The notes under the pieces: model-generated
The model's input: only the letters and a program-made list of their open reading frames with translations
The model's database searches: none
Told to the model about the DNA's origin: nothing
Made by a program: the position numbers and the translations under genes
From: Pagrus major
Taxonomy: Eukaryota; Chordata; Actinopteri; Spariformes; Sparidae
Reading direction: 5' to 3'
Length of the DNA: 64,000 nt
Assembly: GCF_040436345.1 (NCBI RefSeq)
Contig: NC_133233.1
Location: 12,066,735-12,130,734, forward strand
In this document: one piece after another, positions 11,701-47,246 of the stretch
How the letters are laid out: each line of letters begins with the position of its first letter
Numbering within the stretch: the first letter of the stretch is position 1

Positions 11701-14700
11701 TGAGTATCTCCTCTTCCTCTCTGTCCTCAGTATTTCTCTGTCATGCTCTGACTCCTCTTCATCTTCCTCCTCCCCTCTCTGTTTCTCCCCGTTTCCAGGC
11801 AGGACAGCGAGCAAGGCATGCTGCTTCCATAGTGCCTGGAGGTCAGCATCAGTAAGGGCTGTGGAGGGGTCAAACGGTGGGTTCTGTTATGTCTTTGCAC
11901 TTCAAAAGAGGACCCAAATGCAGGACACCAGGCAGGCACAAAGCTGAATCCAGACAACGAAGCAGACAAAAAAGTGGACGGAGCAGGCTGACAGAAGAGA
12001 ATACTCAAAGTACAAGCAGTGATACTGACAAGGGACACGAGCAACGAATGCAGACAACTGAAAGAGGGAAAACACGCCCACTAAGTATAAAAGGGACTAA
12101 AGAACTAATGAGACACTAAAGAGGGGGAAGGAAAAACTCAGGAGATAAGTAAACTAAAACCCAAAACTATTACAGGTTTTGGTTGGTATTTTGTATTTTC
12201 TTGCCCACAGCTGATGTAAAGAGTTTGTGAAAAGCTAGTGCAACTCAGAGGCTGCTGTAAAGTGCTGTGATCAATAATAATAAAATGTTTCAGAGGCCCT
12301 ACAAGGTTGTTGCTGATTAGAAAACACACAAAATTCATGATGATTTATACGCTTGGGGCTCTAAAAAGACCATTTATCAAATTTAGTTGATTAGTTTTCT
12401 GTTTCTTTTTGTTTTCCCTCTTATGTGCTTCTTACTAATATTTTAGAATCCTTACATCTGTCTGTATTTTCAGTATTTCAGAGAAAAGCTGAGAAATAAT
12501 TGTCAATGTTCAGTCAATAGATGCATGAGTGAAGTGTAGCACTTGGTACTGACATCCACAGGGGGCATTGAAGAGCTGAGCAGGAGCAGCACACTTAGTC
12601 AAGGAGGGCAAGTCCAGCAACACCTCGGACTGAGAGGAAGAAGAGCATATTAGCTTGATGGTACAGCTTAAAATCGCATTTTTTAGTACACTGAGAGAGA
12701 GAAGGGGTAAAAGCCAATGTTAGTGTCTCAAAGGAAATTAAAGACATGAGGAAAGAAGGAGGGAGGAAAAAGGAAAGAAGGAAGGAAATAAAATCAATGA
12801 GAACTCTCCCAGTGGGCTTAGAGAGCAGGAAGAGAAGTGGAGAGCTGGAGTTTAATTAACTGACACCCTGGTGAATAGACACTTTGATTGAAGGACTTTG
12901 ATTACCAAATGGCAAATGCTGAAAATTCAATTGGTCAGCATGTGTGTGCATACAGTATATACATCTATTGCTATGGTGTGTGTGGTTGAGAGGGAGAAAG
13001 GGGCTGGTATGAATGTGAGATCAAAGAAAAATAACTCCAGGGTGCAATACTGCAATATTTAAATAATGTAAATATTGCATTTTAAGTCAGTGGATCTACT
13101 TCAACATATAAATTGTGTGCTCCTGTACCAGGTCGAGTGTCTCGGCCTGCGGGTTTCCGATCTGTTCCTTCATCGCTCTGTCAGATATCTGGACCTCAGG
13201 GTCTGCAAAGACCAGCTGACGCCTGCGACCTCGACCAGGTTTCCTAACAGGACGAACAACCACCTGACGGCACAGTGAGAAACACACAGCTTTAATGTTG
13301 ACAGGACTGGATCTATAAAAGGGACATCACACTCCAGCACACTGGAAAATATGAATCTATGTGGAGACACACCCACGTGTCCTTTCCATTGGAGGTTTCC
13401 AACACAAAACAAGCTGCTCATGAGTCACTTTGTGGAATGTAAATTCAAGTTGACGACAACTGTCACACCAGAAAATGCTTTGTCACTGTCACCTGTGAGT
13501 TTCCTACAGGTCAGAATTTGGACAATAGGTTTTAGGTTCATAATGGGTGCAGAAATACACCAAACTTGGGTGTGATAGTTTGTATTTCTATTTAGGCAAG
13601 CAGGGATGTAATTAAGGAACTAAGGTTAGTGAAAATGTTTGTCTCTGGTAATGATGTTGTCTCCAAAACATGTTTAGCGGATCTTAATTACTTGTTGCAA
13701 GTACCACCAGTCAACACATACTACTACTTTTACTACAACCTACTACTGGAGAAATTAGTGAATAGGCGGCATCACCTACGTCTCACCTCCTCATAGGGAC
13801 TTTCTGTTGCTCCGTCTCCCTCTTTCCCAGATTCCCCAGAAGGCGGAGTTGGCATGGCAACCTGCAGTGGGGTCATCTCTGGGGCAACAGCAGCCATAGG
13901 AACCTCCACAGGCTGACCCGTGTCTTCGTCTAGGAGCCACATACTGTCCCGATCTGCTCCCAGCACCGTCTCCTTCAGCCTGGAAATGATAACCCACACA
14001 CACACACGCCTACTGTACACAACACCAAATATATCTGTATCTGTCATGTTGCACAACTCATCTGAGCTCAATACACAGACTGACTGAGAATCAAATATTA
14101 AGTCACTGCAGTATGTTTTCAGTCTTTCTTGAAATTACAGGATGAAACAGTTCTTTTGTCAAAATGTGCCTGCTTGTTAACATGCTATAATATACAGTGC
14201 GCAAAGGCAAGCTGGTAGCCTCACTACTGCTCCTTACACACATGCATTGCTACCCTGAAATTGTCAGAACATTACCTTGAGGTACTGTATGTGAGTATCA
14301 GTTGAAACGGACTTTACACTGCAGGTTCCATAGTACAAAGTCTATGTAATGTCAGATTGAGCCGATGTGTAAATAAAGCACGTCATTGTCTGGAGAATTC
14401 CCAATTAGTGAATCGGCATGTTGATGACGTTGCACAGAGGTGTAACTGTGCCATGATGAAAGATGGGTGCTCCTCCTCCTCTTGCTCGCTATACCCAAGC
14501 ATTAGCCCTTGTCTAAACCAAACAGAGTCTTTCCAGTAGGTGCAACATGTCTAGACCTGAGTTCATATGTGAAAATGGCTTATGACATTTACGTTGCCCT
14601 TAAAGTGTGTTCTGAGCTGTCTAGTTAATTTTCTACTAGACTCACTTGTCAATAGAGGACATGGCTCCTTCAAGTTCCCCTGCTGACTGCCGCTCCTCCA

Positions 14701-17700
14701 CCTCTGTTTAACACACATGTACATAACAAACAGAGAACATCATCCCCATAAAGATGTCATATGTAAAAGGCTTATTACAATCAAATGACTTACATTTTTA
14801 AAGAAAAGGTTTTCCTTTTACCAAACCTCTGAACAAATTTCTACTCTTTTTTCTCTCACTAATGTTTTATTGCAGGAGGTGAGAAAACAAACTTTTACTA
14901 AACTAAACAAATGCTTCTGACATGTTGTCCTTCAGCTGTCTTTGCTAAAGAAAGTAGGCAGTCATGTTTTCTTTCTCAGTTTCTATTAAAGCAGGGCAGG
15001 CTTCCCCAAACTTGAAATGGTACCTCTCTATTCTCCTCCGAAATGAAACAGTCTCCTGAAAATAAGCTTTTTCTCTCTGGCAGAAGCAAGAACACTCACA
15101 GAGACAGAATTGCTTTTTTTTTTCAATTATAGCTGTGGCACAAAGGATTTGACCTGGCTGACTGGTGCAGACACATTACAAGAGAGAAACACACTGCGGG
15201 ACTGAAAAACTTGCCAGATCCTTTTGGTACAAACCTGCAGAATGATATCAAAACATAAAGATACATACGGCATGTGATGCTTATCATACACAAAGACAGA
15301 CCTCTACGGAACTGGTCTGGTTGATCCATCAACAAGTCAATCTCTCTGGCTGTGGCTTCGGGGAGGTCATCTCCTTCGAAATACTGATACATGAAAGAGA
15401 GAAGTCATAAGAGGACAAGATTAAATAATAAAGAGATGGGGATAAGAAACAAACAGAAGCTATGAGGTTTGGACTGTTTAGTGTCCACAGTGTTAAATAA
15501 TGTAAGGAAAGTGATATAAACACAGCAGGGATTCCACAGCAACAACCAAAACAGAAGGATAAACAAAGAAGTGACTAAATGTTTGCATGCAAAGCAAAGA
15601 TCAACCCGAGGGGCTGACGAGTGGGGACGGAGGACAATCAAAAGTGAGCCACACATCTCTGTAAACAAACTGTGATTGCAGGATGATGTAATTAAGCCAG
15701 AGCTTATCAAGCCAAAAGGACCTCATCAGCTGATCATGCTTTTGGAGGAGGAGCATTATCAGTCCCTAAGTGACAGAATGAGGAGGCTAATAGTGTGTGG
15801 AGGTACCGCTCACTGTAGTGAAACACGGCTGCATTTTATGACAAGGAGAATAAAGCTCTGCCTTCTTTTAAGCACTGTGGACGTTGAGAGGTGAATTCAG
15901 GACAGTCAGTCAGTCAGGCATCAAGTATTTTATGTCTACATTTCCCCACACCATTAACTTCACTGTATTTAGAAATGTAATGGATTTCTTTCAAAGATTG
16001 TAAAAAAAAAAAGAAAAAACCTCACATACCTCCCACAGAATTGAGTTAAATAAAATAAAATAAAAAAAGATCATTGCCACAAACAGACTGGACAATATAG
16101 AATCTGTACTGGCTTTAATGCCACTTCATCATCACATAGCGTGCTGCAAAGAGTGACAGGAGAGACCAACAAGCGAGCAGCTAAATTGTGACAAAGACCT
16201 TAACCAAAGCGGTTGTGGGCACACGGTCCACATCCCAGCTCAATGATTCACCAGGACGCCTGTTGTGCCTAAAAATGATGACTGGGATGTTTTCTGTGAC
16301 TCGACAAAGAGTTTACCTCAGCAGCAGGGATGAGCAACTGCTCCTTCTCTGTCAGGGTGATGGCAGCTGTAGGTGACCTGAAACCTGGTTCAACACAGCA
16401 GGATAAATTAGGAGCCATGCACATTTGTGGCATATGAAGGGTGTGGGATGTGATTGTGGCACTTGAATTATGGTTTTTGGGAGAGAAACAGCCAAGAGGT
16501 CAAGGAATCTGGATCTAGACTTGACCTGGGACTGAGTGATGTGTTTTTAATTCAATATGTGCAGATAAAATGAGATTAATTCACTGATGACAGTGCATTT
16601 ATTTACGATTTTCCTAACAGGGGGGAAGAGCAGCCTTCCTGTGCCACATTTTTTAAATCTAGAAGAAAATCAACTTATGGAGTTAATTAACTGACCCATT
16701 TATAAAACCTCTAAAAATAAATTATCTTGACAAACAGGTAAAATCTTACCAAAAACACTATTTCAAATCCTAATCAGAAACATCTAAAGTGCATAATCAC
16801 AGGTGTCACAAAGAAATTTAGAAGCATCCAAAAAAATCCTTCATGAATTGCACAGTTATAAACAGTCTTACGGAGTAAGATGTGTCCCATTTCAGATGAG
16901 GCCTTATTCAAAGGAAAGTGATTACACAGATGTAGCTTTTAGAAGATTGAATGCTAGTGAGCCAAACCTGCACATCCTCCCTAAAATTTCTGCTCCTGGT
17001 GTCACAAGTAGGCAGTGGGAAATGAATTTTAGGAACATAAACACAAAAAGGACTCTATGAACTTCAAAGTTTCTTGAAGCACTTTGAAACAGGGCAACAT
17101 TATGAACTCATTATGACATGTTTGGTCTTAAAATGTGGACTTGTGGCAGCCGGCCTTGAAATTGGACACAAGTACAGTCTTTCAAATGTCAAAGTATCAG
17201 TCTCACCCTCTTTGTCAAGTGTGGTGTTGGGACTGGGCACCAGGGAGTGCTGTGAACCTGCCACTTCAGTCACCATCACTGGCTAGAAATACACATGACA
17301 AATATTATGCAAGACAGAACACTGAAACAGATTTATTTTCATTTCTTGGATGAGTGTGAACCTAATGAAAAACTAACTTTTCATCAGCAAAATGTGTTCA
17401 AACATGAGGTTAGGATTGTTATAGACCAGACTGATTCAGAAATAATATGTTTGCTTATTTGTTCTTTTGCCTCTGTGTACCAAAAGGATGCTGCTGGTTT
17501 GCTTTGGTTTCATATAGACCTGTGGTGAAACTTATGGGTCATATGGGTGACATGTGATGCACTTCCTTATGTGTAAACTACTGAAATTCAAAACAGAATC
17601 TTAATATACAGCAGTTTCTAATTTGCATTGTGAAAGCTACAATCCACTGAAGAGATACTTTAAATTCCACGATAGCGCCCAATAAAATATTTTCATATTA

Positions 17701-18126
17701 TCGTCCTTATGCAATTTAAACTCACACATTAGCTCTGTTAGTGATTTAAGTCACACCTTTTATTTCCCCACGACAATATTACAATGAGACAAAGTTCAGC
17801 CATGTCCGCTAGATTTACAGCGCACAGAGTAAGAGTTATACACTATGATTTACTCTGAGAATACCAATGATTGTGTGGAGGGATGTTGAACGCCTGCTGT
17901 GTTAGAATAGGAGTGACCTACACTTCTACGGCCATGAAACAATGATTCACTTGTATGCTCTTGACTGAGAACATAAAAAGCTGGGATAGTGTAGATTTGT
18001 AATTTATGAGGTATGTGACAAAAAACATACAATGTTGGAGAACCCAGAAAAGTAACATCACAAGAACATCATATTCACACATGGTTCAACACAACAACCT
18101 ACAGTATGTGGCTGTGTAGAGGCTAC

Positions 18127-18177
<51 letters not shown>

Positions 18178-21100
18178 AGCTCTATATTTGGACTGTGTAG
18201 CACTTGTAGCAGCTGAGCAGTTGTGCGGAATGTGGACACATTAACCTACTTACTATTTTAAGTATGTAATTAGAATATTTGATCAATTCACTGCTGTTTT
18301 GGACACAAAATGTTAAATTGTTAGCATTACTGAAAGAGAAGATTCAAACTCACAGACGGTCTTACAGAAGAGGTCTTAATGGACTTTTCTTCAGATGTGG
18401 GGATATATTAAACTGCAGTTTGTTTGAGACAACTTCATAAACAAATATATTAAATTGTGGGTATTGGTTTTACGTCTTGCATACTGAATATTCAGCATCT
18501 TGGGTCATGTTTCCTGGCTATATATAGTCTATTTCTTAGCCTTAAAATACTACTATTATGAGTCACGTTGACTGTTATTATAACAGTTGTATTGTACTAG
18601 AGTGTCTACTGATGCTCCTGACAACAACATCCATCCAGCCTGCTCATGTTTACTGAGTGAATAGTTGCTATAAAGTGCAGGCTACCTGGGGATGGTGACT
18701 GTGTACAGATAAATTTAATATTAGCTGAGTTTTGTTGTGCTACAGAGCAGAGAGACATTACATGTAGGTTACACCCCGTGCTTGGATATTCACGAGCCAC
18801 ACATGCACATACAGTACATAGCTGCACTGATGTATGTATTGTCAATGTACCTGGTGTATTTTATAGGGGCTGGGTAGTTGGTGTGACTCCATAAGACCGA
18901 AGAAAGGATCCTGAGCTCCCTCGGCCTCCTCCATCATGTACAGGTTGTCAGGCACATCCAAGGCCAGCCTAAGAAGAAAGTGACACACACTGATGTTACG
19001 AACCAAAGTATTCCTCACACACTTTGAGTGCTGGGCTTGCTAATGAAACACTACACATACTCTTAACCACGCTGTTAGTTTCATGGATTTATAAAATAAT
19101 AATAGAATATAAGTGGAATAAGATTAATGTACGCTGTCTCTAGAATGTAGGTGTTAAGATATATGGCATCTGCAGAAACACAAGCACATACATTACCACT
19201 GTTCCATAACACTGCTTATTAAACATTTACGAAGTCATTCACATGAGAGTAGCTCAATTTGTCCGTCACTCACTCAATAAAACGCAACCATCTCCTTTTC
19301 ACAGTCTTTATTGCCCTAAACAATCTGCCTCATAAATATTCCACCAGATGCTTCTGAGCTCAGACTTACTCAAACACGTATAACCTCAGCACAGTTCAGC
19401 TTAAAATCGTAGGCCCCAGGATACAAAACACTCTGCGCATGATCAAATTGTGTGTGTTTGTGTGTGTGTGTGTGTGTGTCTGTGCAGACCTGTCGCACTC
19501 AGCCATGTCAATGCGTATGTATCTTTTACGGCGCAGCAGGCGGTCAATGGTCTGTTGAATTTCCTCTGGACAGAGAGAAGGGTTCAAAGTTTTCACACAC
19601 ACAACTTTTACTGTAGCAGTGCAGTAATTTCTTGCAGAAACAGAAGCAGAGATGTCACATGTCATTTTAAAAGATCTGATATGACAAATTTAATGAAGGT
19701 GAACATGTAACCATTCTGCCTCGTATCCACACAAGAGGAGGAGACAATGAAGGAAACAAGACATCCTTGAAATTAAATATTATTTTCTTATGCATAAACT
19801 CTGGGTTTACTGAAACTCTTTAATTCTTCATTTTGAAATTCACACTCGAGTCTGGACTGACGAAACATATTCTGCAGGGTGCATATGCCTTATCCATTTT
19901 AAAAGACCACATTATGAAACCAAGAAGACAAACAGCATAAACATTATGCACTCTCAGTATGAATGTCAGTATGTGACAGCTTTGGGATTCTATTCTTTTC
20001 CTATGTGAAATGAAATGCCATTTTTGAATCCAAGAGCAAATGCAGACAACAAACAGTGGTTGCTGTCTTGGCATCTCCTTCTGCTTATCATCCTGCATTC
20101 TATTTGACCATTTTCATCAACCATGACGACGGCATGATTGTGAATCCGTCGGATGCAATATCAGTGTCAGGGTGTAATTTAAGACTGGATGAATAGAGAC
20201 TCTTGAGCTGTGTTTGATGATATTGCATTCATCAGCTCTACATTGGCTTCTAAATCAGACTCGTCAGGGTGATTTGTAGATGTGTGACATAAGCACTGTT
20301 TTGCTTTTATAATGAAACAGCATTTCTGAGATGACTACATTTTGCAACTGACAGAGACAATTTATCTGCTGTGTTTTGCATAAGATGAACAAACAGCATT
20401 TTCACATTTCACCTGAGCTTACCTTGTAGGGCCGCCCGACAGACAATTAAGTTTCTTGTTAAACTGAACTGAAATCATCCTGCTTACTGAATGCATTTTC
20501 TGCAAATCCTATATTAGGATGTGCCTGAAATATTATTCCCTTAAATCCAACTAACCCATTCGACGTTCTTTCTAATTTTTTGTATACACTGTGAAGTGAA
20601 ACTGCTGCCACAGTAACTGAATGTATAGTATGAGTTTTATACAGCACAAAAAAACAAAGAAAGTCTCAATTTTGTGTGTCTTCCACTCATTTTATTTCCT
20701 TTCTTTTCTTTCACCTAGCAGGAATTTACAGTCTATTGTGTGCAGACAATGTAGCTTGGAGGAGAGTTACGACTCATAATAATTTTCAGTTTCTGGTCTC
20801 TCTACTCTTGCTTGTTCCACTTTGTCTGTTCCACTTACCAAGCAGGAAGCCACACTGCCTGTGGTAGACTACAACCACTCCATACTGCAGCTGGGAGGAC
20901 AGGTAGAGAGAAAACCGAGGCTTCGGTAGGCTGGGCTGGGGTGGAGGAACCTGAGCTGTCACATAGTCCAAAATGTCGTTGCTGTAAACATTTGACAAAG
21001 TGTATTATTAAATTACACATTTAATACACAAGTACATTGTCTTTAATCTTAAAGAAGTTGCACTGGATCCCTAAAAATAACATAAAACATGTTTAAATTC

Positions 21101-22223
21101 AAAGAGTTAATAACACGTATGCACTATTTTGTACTATTTTAGGTAGTAATGCAAAGAAAGATTATATGTTCAACTGTTTAACTTTTAGTTTAAACTCCAA
21201 TAGGTGACAATACCTTCACACTCTGGGTCAACCAATGTGTTTTCAGGGCTGATACAGATACTGATTATTATTCATCGAGGAGACTGACAAGTGATATTCT
21301 GAACCGCATATGCATTTGCAGTAAAAATTAAAATCTTAATAATTAGTACAAATTACTCAAGTACTGTACTTGAGTAGAATTTTGAGGTACTTTACTTGAG
21401 TATTTCCATGCTACTTTATACTTCCTCTCTACTACATTTATTTGATGACTTAAGTTACCAGTAACTTTGCAGGTTCAGATTATTCAGTGTTGATATGATA
21501 TCACCTGTAATGTGTGACCAATCAGATAGTATTGTGGTTGGGACAATGAGTGAGACCACAGAATAGGGACTATTGACAGGAGGGAGAATGCTGCCTCAGA
21601 GCCACAGAAGCACACAGATGTTGGCCCAGATAATTGGCAAGGCCAATAATCAGTCTATTCCTACTTTACACCATTCTAACCAACAGGTGGCCTGAAAGCA
21701 AGCTGCTGAATATGCACCCCAAAACACTGGTAAAATCAGCTAATATTAAGTTACCAGGTAAAGTAAGGTTGGTAAATGGAGGTGTAAGTAGCTGATGGTG
21801 ACAGAAAGTACTATAAAATCATTAAAACATATAATTTATCTGGCCTACCTTACTTTAATCAAATTGAGCAGTCCTGGCAGCGACAAAACCAGACAGATAA
21901 GCTAACATTAGACAACCCTGTGAGCTTATTCTTACCATGTTCGCTTGACATTGACTTTGAGAAACTCTCTGCGAGTGACCCTGATACCTCTGGTGGCTGC
22001 TAACCTGAAAAACAAAACAAGTAGAAATAAAACTTAGCTGACAGGCTAATCTGACATGTAACTAGCCAAAGGCATCTATCTTGCTGTATTAGTTTGCTAG
22101 CTATGTTAACACAAAGACTTGCTAGCTTTGTAGATACAAGCTAATGAGCTGGTTTTTTTAAACTCACCAAATTGTGGAAAAACATCCAGTTTGGCGCTGG
22201 AGGACATTTGGGTAGTAAAACAT
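8701..22223 (-). CDS. rec8: REC8 meiotic cohesin subunit (alpha-kleisin)
   Basis: REC8 replaces RAD21 in meiotic cohesin. It bridges SMC1/SMC3 and is cut by separase at anaphase. Eighteen minus-strand coding exons, 5' to 3': 22223-22168, 22004-21936, 20981-20839, 19565-19490, 18968-18851, 17282-17207, 16384-16317, 15383-15302, 14703-14646, 13979-13787, 13263-13129, 12629-12543, 11883-11689, 11415-11376, 11247-11172, 11087-10992, 9222-9116, 8792-8701. They sum to 1767 bases: 588 codons plus TGA. The start MFYYPNVLQRQTGCF, then LAATRG and PKPRFSLYLSSQLQYGV, is the N-terminal Rad21/Rec8 SMC3-binding domain; IRIDMAE and DPFFGLM follow. A basic GRGRRRQLVFADPEVQIS segment matches the vertebrate REC8 middle. 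The last 66 residues, with EVPFGSLVPPEADRNTAAHT and VQQNEPYSNI, are the SMC1-binding winged helix. DREILR at residues 435-440 fits a separase site. Length is near the mammalian protein (about 550). Least certain are the donor of exon 12 and the acceptor of exon 7. Teleosts can carry two rec8 paralogues; which one this is cannot be told here. Confidence 0.93.
9223..10991 (-). other. rec8: rec8 intron 16
   Basis: This 1.77-kb intron lies between exons 16 and 17. No exon with supporting splice signals was found. The small open frame on the opposite strand at 10368-10568 has no recognisable protein features. Confidence 0.6.
11886..12175. repeat. Probable transposon fragment in rec8 intron 12
   Basis: TGTTATGTC followed by GGACCCAAATGCAGGACAC resembles the end of a dispersed repeat I have seen in teleost genomes. 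It begins three bases from the rec8 exon 13 acceptor. The other end was not identified. Confidence 0.35.
15384..18850 (-). other. rec8: rec8 introns 5-7
   Basis: Apart from the short exons at 17207-17282 and 16317-16384, this stretch is AT-rich intron with A-runs near 16000-16070 and a long GT microsatellite at 18129-18174. Both exons were placed because exon 5 ends in phase 0 and exon 8 starts in phase 0. Only this pair of small exons closes the frame. Confidence 0.6.
18129..18174 (+). repeat. (GT)n microsatellite, 23 units
   Basis: An uninterrupted GT run of about 46 bases within rec8 intron 5; it reads CA on the rec8 sense strand. Confidence 0.95.
19450..19479 (+). repeat. (TG)n microsatellite beside the rec8 exon 4 donor
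   Basis: A short TG run with one interruption. On the rec8 sense strand it is a CA repeat starting about ten bases after the 5' splice site of exon 4 (AG|GTCTGC). Confidence 0.9.
21340..21480. repeat. Teleost interspersed repeat (ACTTGAGTA type)
   Basis: The blocks TCAAGTACTGTACTTGAG, TTTTGAGGTACTTTACTTGA and CTACTACATTTATTTGA form a repeat I recognise as very common in fish genomes. It lies in rec8 intron 2. A related piece appears near 4880-4955. Confidence 0.6.
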
Positions 22224-22336
22224 ATTTACTGCTTCTCTACAAAGCAGATAAGTTGAGGGAAATTGTTAAGGTTTATGGATTCCTTCACTGGCAAATTGAT
22301 AAAAGCTTAGTAAGTCCTGCTGCGCTGCTGCCACGG

Positions 22337-22370
22337 TTTTCCCGCGGCAAGTCCGGCTGACCAATCAGGC
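22337..22370 (-). promoter_or_regulatory. rec8: rec8 proximal promoter elements (E2F-like, CCAAT)
   Basis: About 115-145 bases upstream of the rec8 ATG lie TTTTCCCGCGG (22337-22347), an E2F-type core, and CCAAT (22360-22364), read ATTGG in the rec8 direction. The surrounding 50 bases are GC-rich in an AT-rich setting. No TATA box is evident. Function is inferred from motif and position only. Confidence 0.45.
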
Positions 22371-23533
22371 TGCCAGATTCATCACATTGAAAGTAAACAA
22401 TAGTGATGCATTCAGGAAACATAGAAAAATGTGAATACTAAGCTTTTATGTAATCACGCTTTAGGTAGAAGGGAGACTAATGACAATGAAACAAGTACAG
22501 TACAGCATTACTTTAATATTTTACAGTTATGTTCACAAGTGGAAGTATCAATTACTCTGATTGCTGTAGATAATTACCACTGGGGGTAAATACATTCAAT
22601 CAGGTAGTCTGCTTCAGTATCATTTTGATTGATTTCATTTTGATTGCGAATTTACACTTATCAGTATTGTACTATTTATCCTACTACATTCACACATCTG
22701 CACCATTCACCACACCATAGCTGTATTTCCTTACTTTTCAGATATACTTTATTAAGCATTGTTATGGATAAAATCACCCTGCAATATATTAAAGTAGTTA
22801 AAATGAACTCCTTATCAGCCCATTACAACTTTAAAGTCATGCTTAACACTGCTGTTTTAATGCATAGGTCTACCTGGTCGCTGCTTAGATGTTAATGCAT
22901 CAAGGATAAAGATTCCATAACATAACATTTACATTTGCTTAGTTTGCTTATAACACAATGGAGATTATGTTTCCATCTGCATTGTTGTGTTGTCCTAGTG
23001 GTTGGCTGTTACAGAGCTGATAATCTTAAATAATGGTTAAGCAGTTAAGGGTAATTGAGTTTAAGGGGACTGTTGTGCCTTCGTGGAGATATGCACTCTA
23101 CCTAGTGCCTTTCTAGTGTGCTAAGAAAAACTTGTAATGCTGTCATTTCATAACATGGTTTTAATATCCCACTACTACAAATGTTGTTGTTACAAACAAA
23201 AAAGTGCAAAAATGAAATTCAATATCCCTTTCCAAGTCAAGATCTGTCACTTTTACACTTTACAGGAAGAGAAAATGATTTTGATTAAGAAATAGTCAAA
23301 TAATAAAAGATAAATGAGCAATTAACACGGTGATACAAGATCAGAACTTTATCATGTATTTTTGTTATATTTCGCTATGGCTTCAAACTTCTGGAGAGGG
23401 AATTTATTTATTTATTTATTTGATGGAAATGTTTAATTGATCATTTTAAAACACTCTTGTTTTGCTTTTCTAATTTTAAAAATCACTTTTATTACAGTTC
23501 CTATTTTTAAGCCGCTGAAAGGAAAGGAACATG
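22371..23533. other. Divergent intergenic region between rec8 and pdcd6
   Basis: AT-rich sequence between two head-to-head genes. No exon was seen. It contains a short (ATTT)n run at 23403-23422. The regulatory motifs sit at the two ends rather than in the middle, so this looks like two separate promoters rather than one shared one. Confidence 0.5.
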
Positions 23534-23571
23534 TGACGTCAGCCTCCTTATGGGAAGTGGTGAATGATTGG
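23534..23571 (+). promoter_or_regulatory. pdcd6: pdcd6 proximal promoter elements (CRE, inverted CCAAT)
   Basis: A perfect palindromic CRE, TGACGTCA (23534-23541), and an inverted CCAAT box, ATTGG (23567-23571), lie 140-180 bases before the pdcd6 ATG. GC-rich, CpG-containing sequence follows and continues past exon 1. This fits a TATA-less housekeeping promoter. Confidence 0.5.
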
Positions 23572-23711
23572 CCACGCCTCTGTGCGCGAGGAGGCAGAGG
23601 CAGGTCGGGTGGTGGAGTCTGATTGAAGCCGTCCAGTAAAGAAACTACAGCAGGAGGAAGAGCAGTCCGTCGGCGTTACTTGCACATTTTTGACAGAGCA
23701 CACCCTTTAAA

Positions 23712-47246
<23,535 letters not shown>

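Noticed and set aside
13980..14071. N-terminal extension of the rec8 exon at 13787-13979 up to an upstream ATG
   Set aside because: A good acceptor (CATTTCCAG) at 13980 and the phase of the preceding exon show the extension is intron.
16377..16378. Acceptor at 16378 (TTTCAG|GTCACC) for rec8 exon 7
   Set aside because: It puts the exon out of frame with exon 6 and leads to a stop; the acceptor seven bases upstream keeps the full-length frame.
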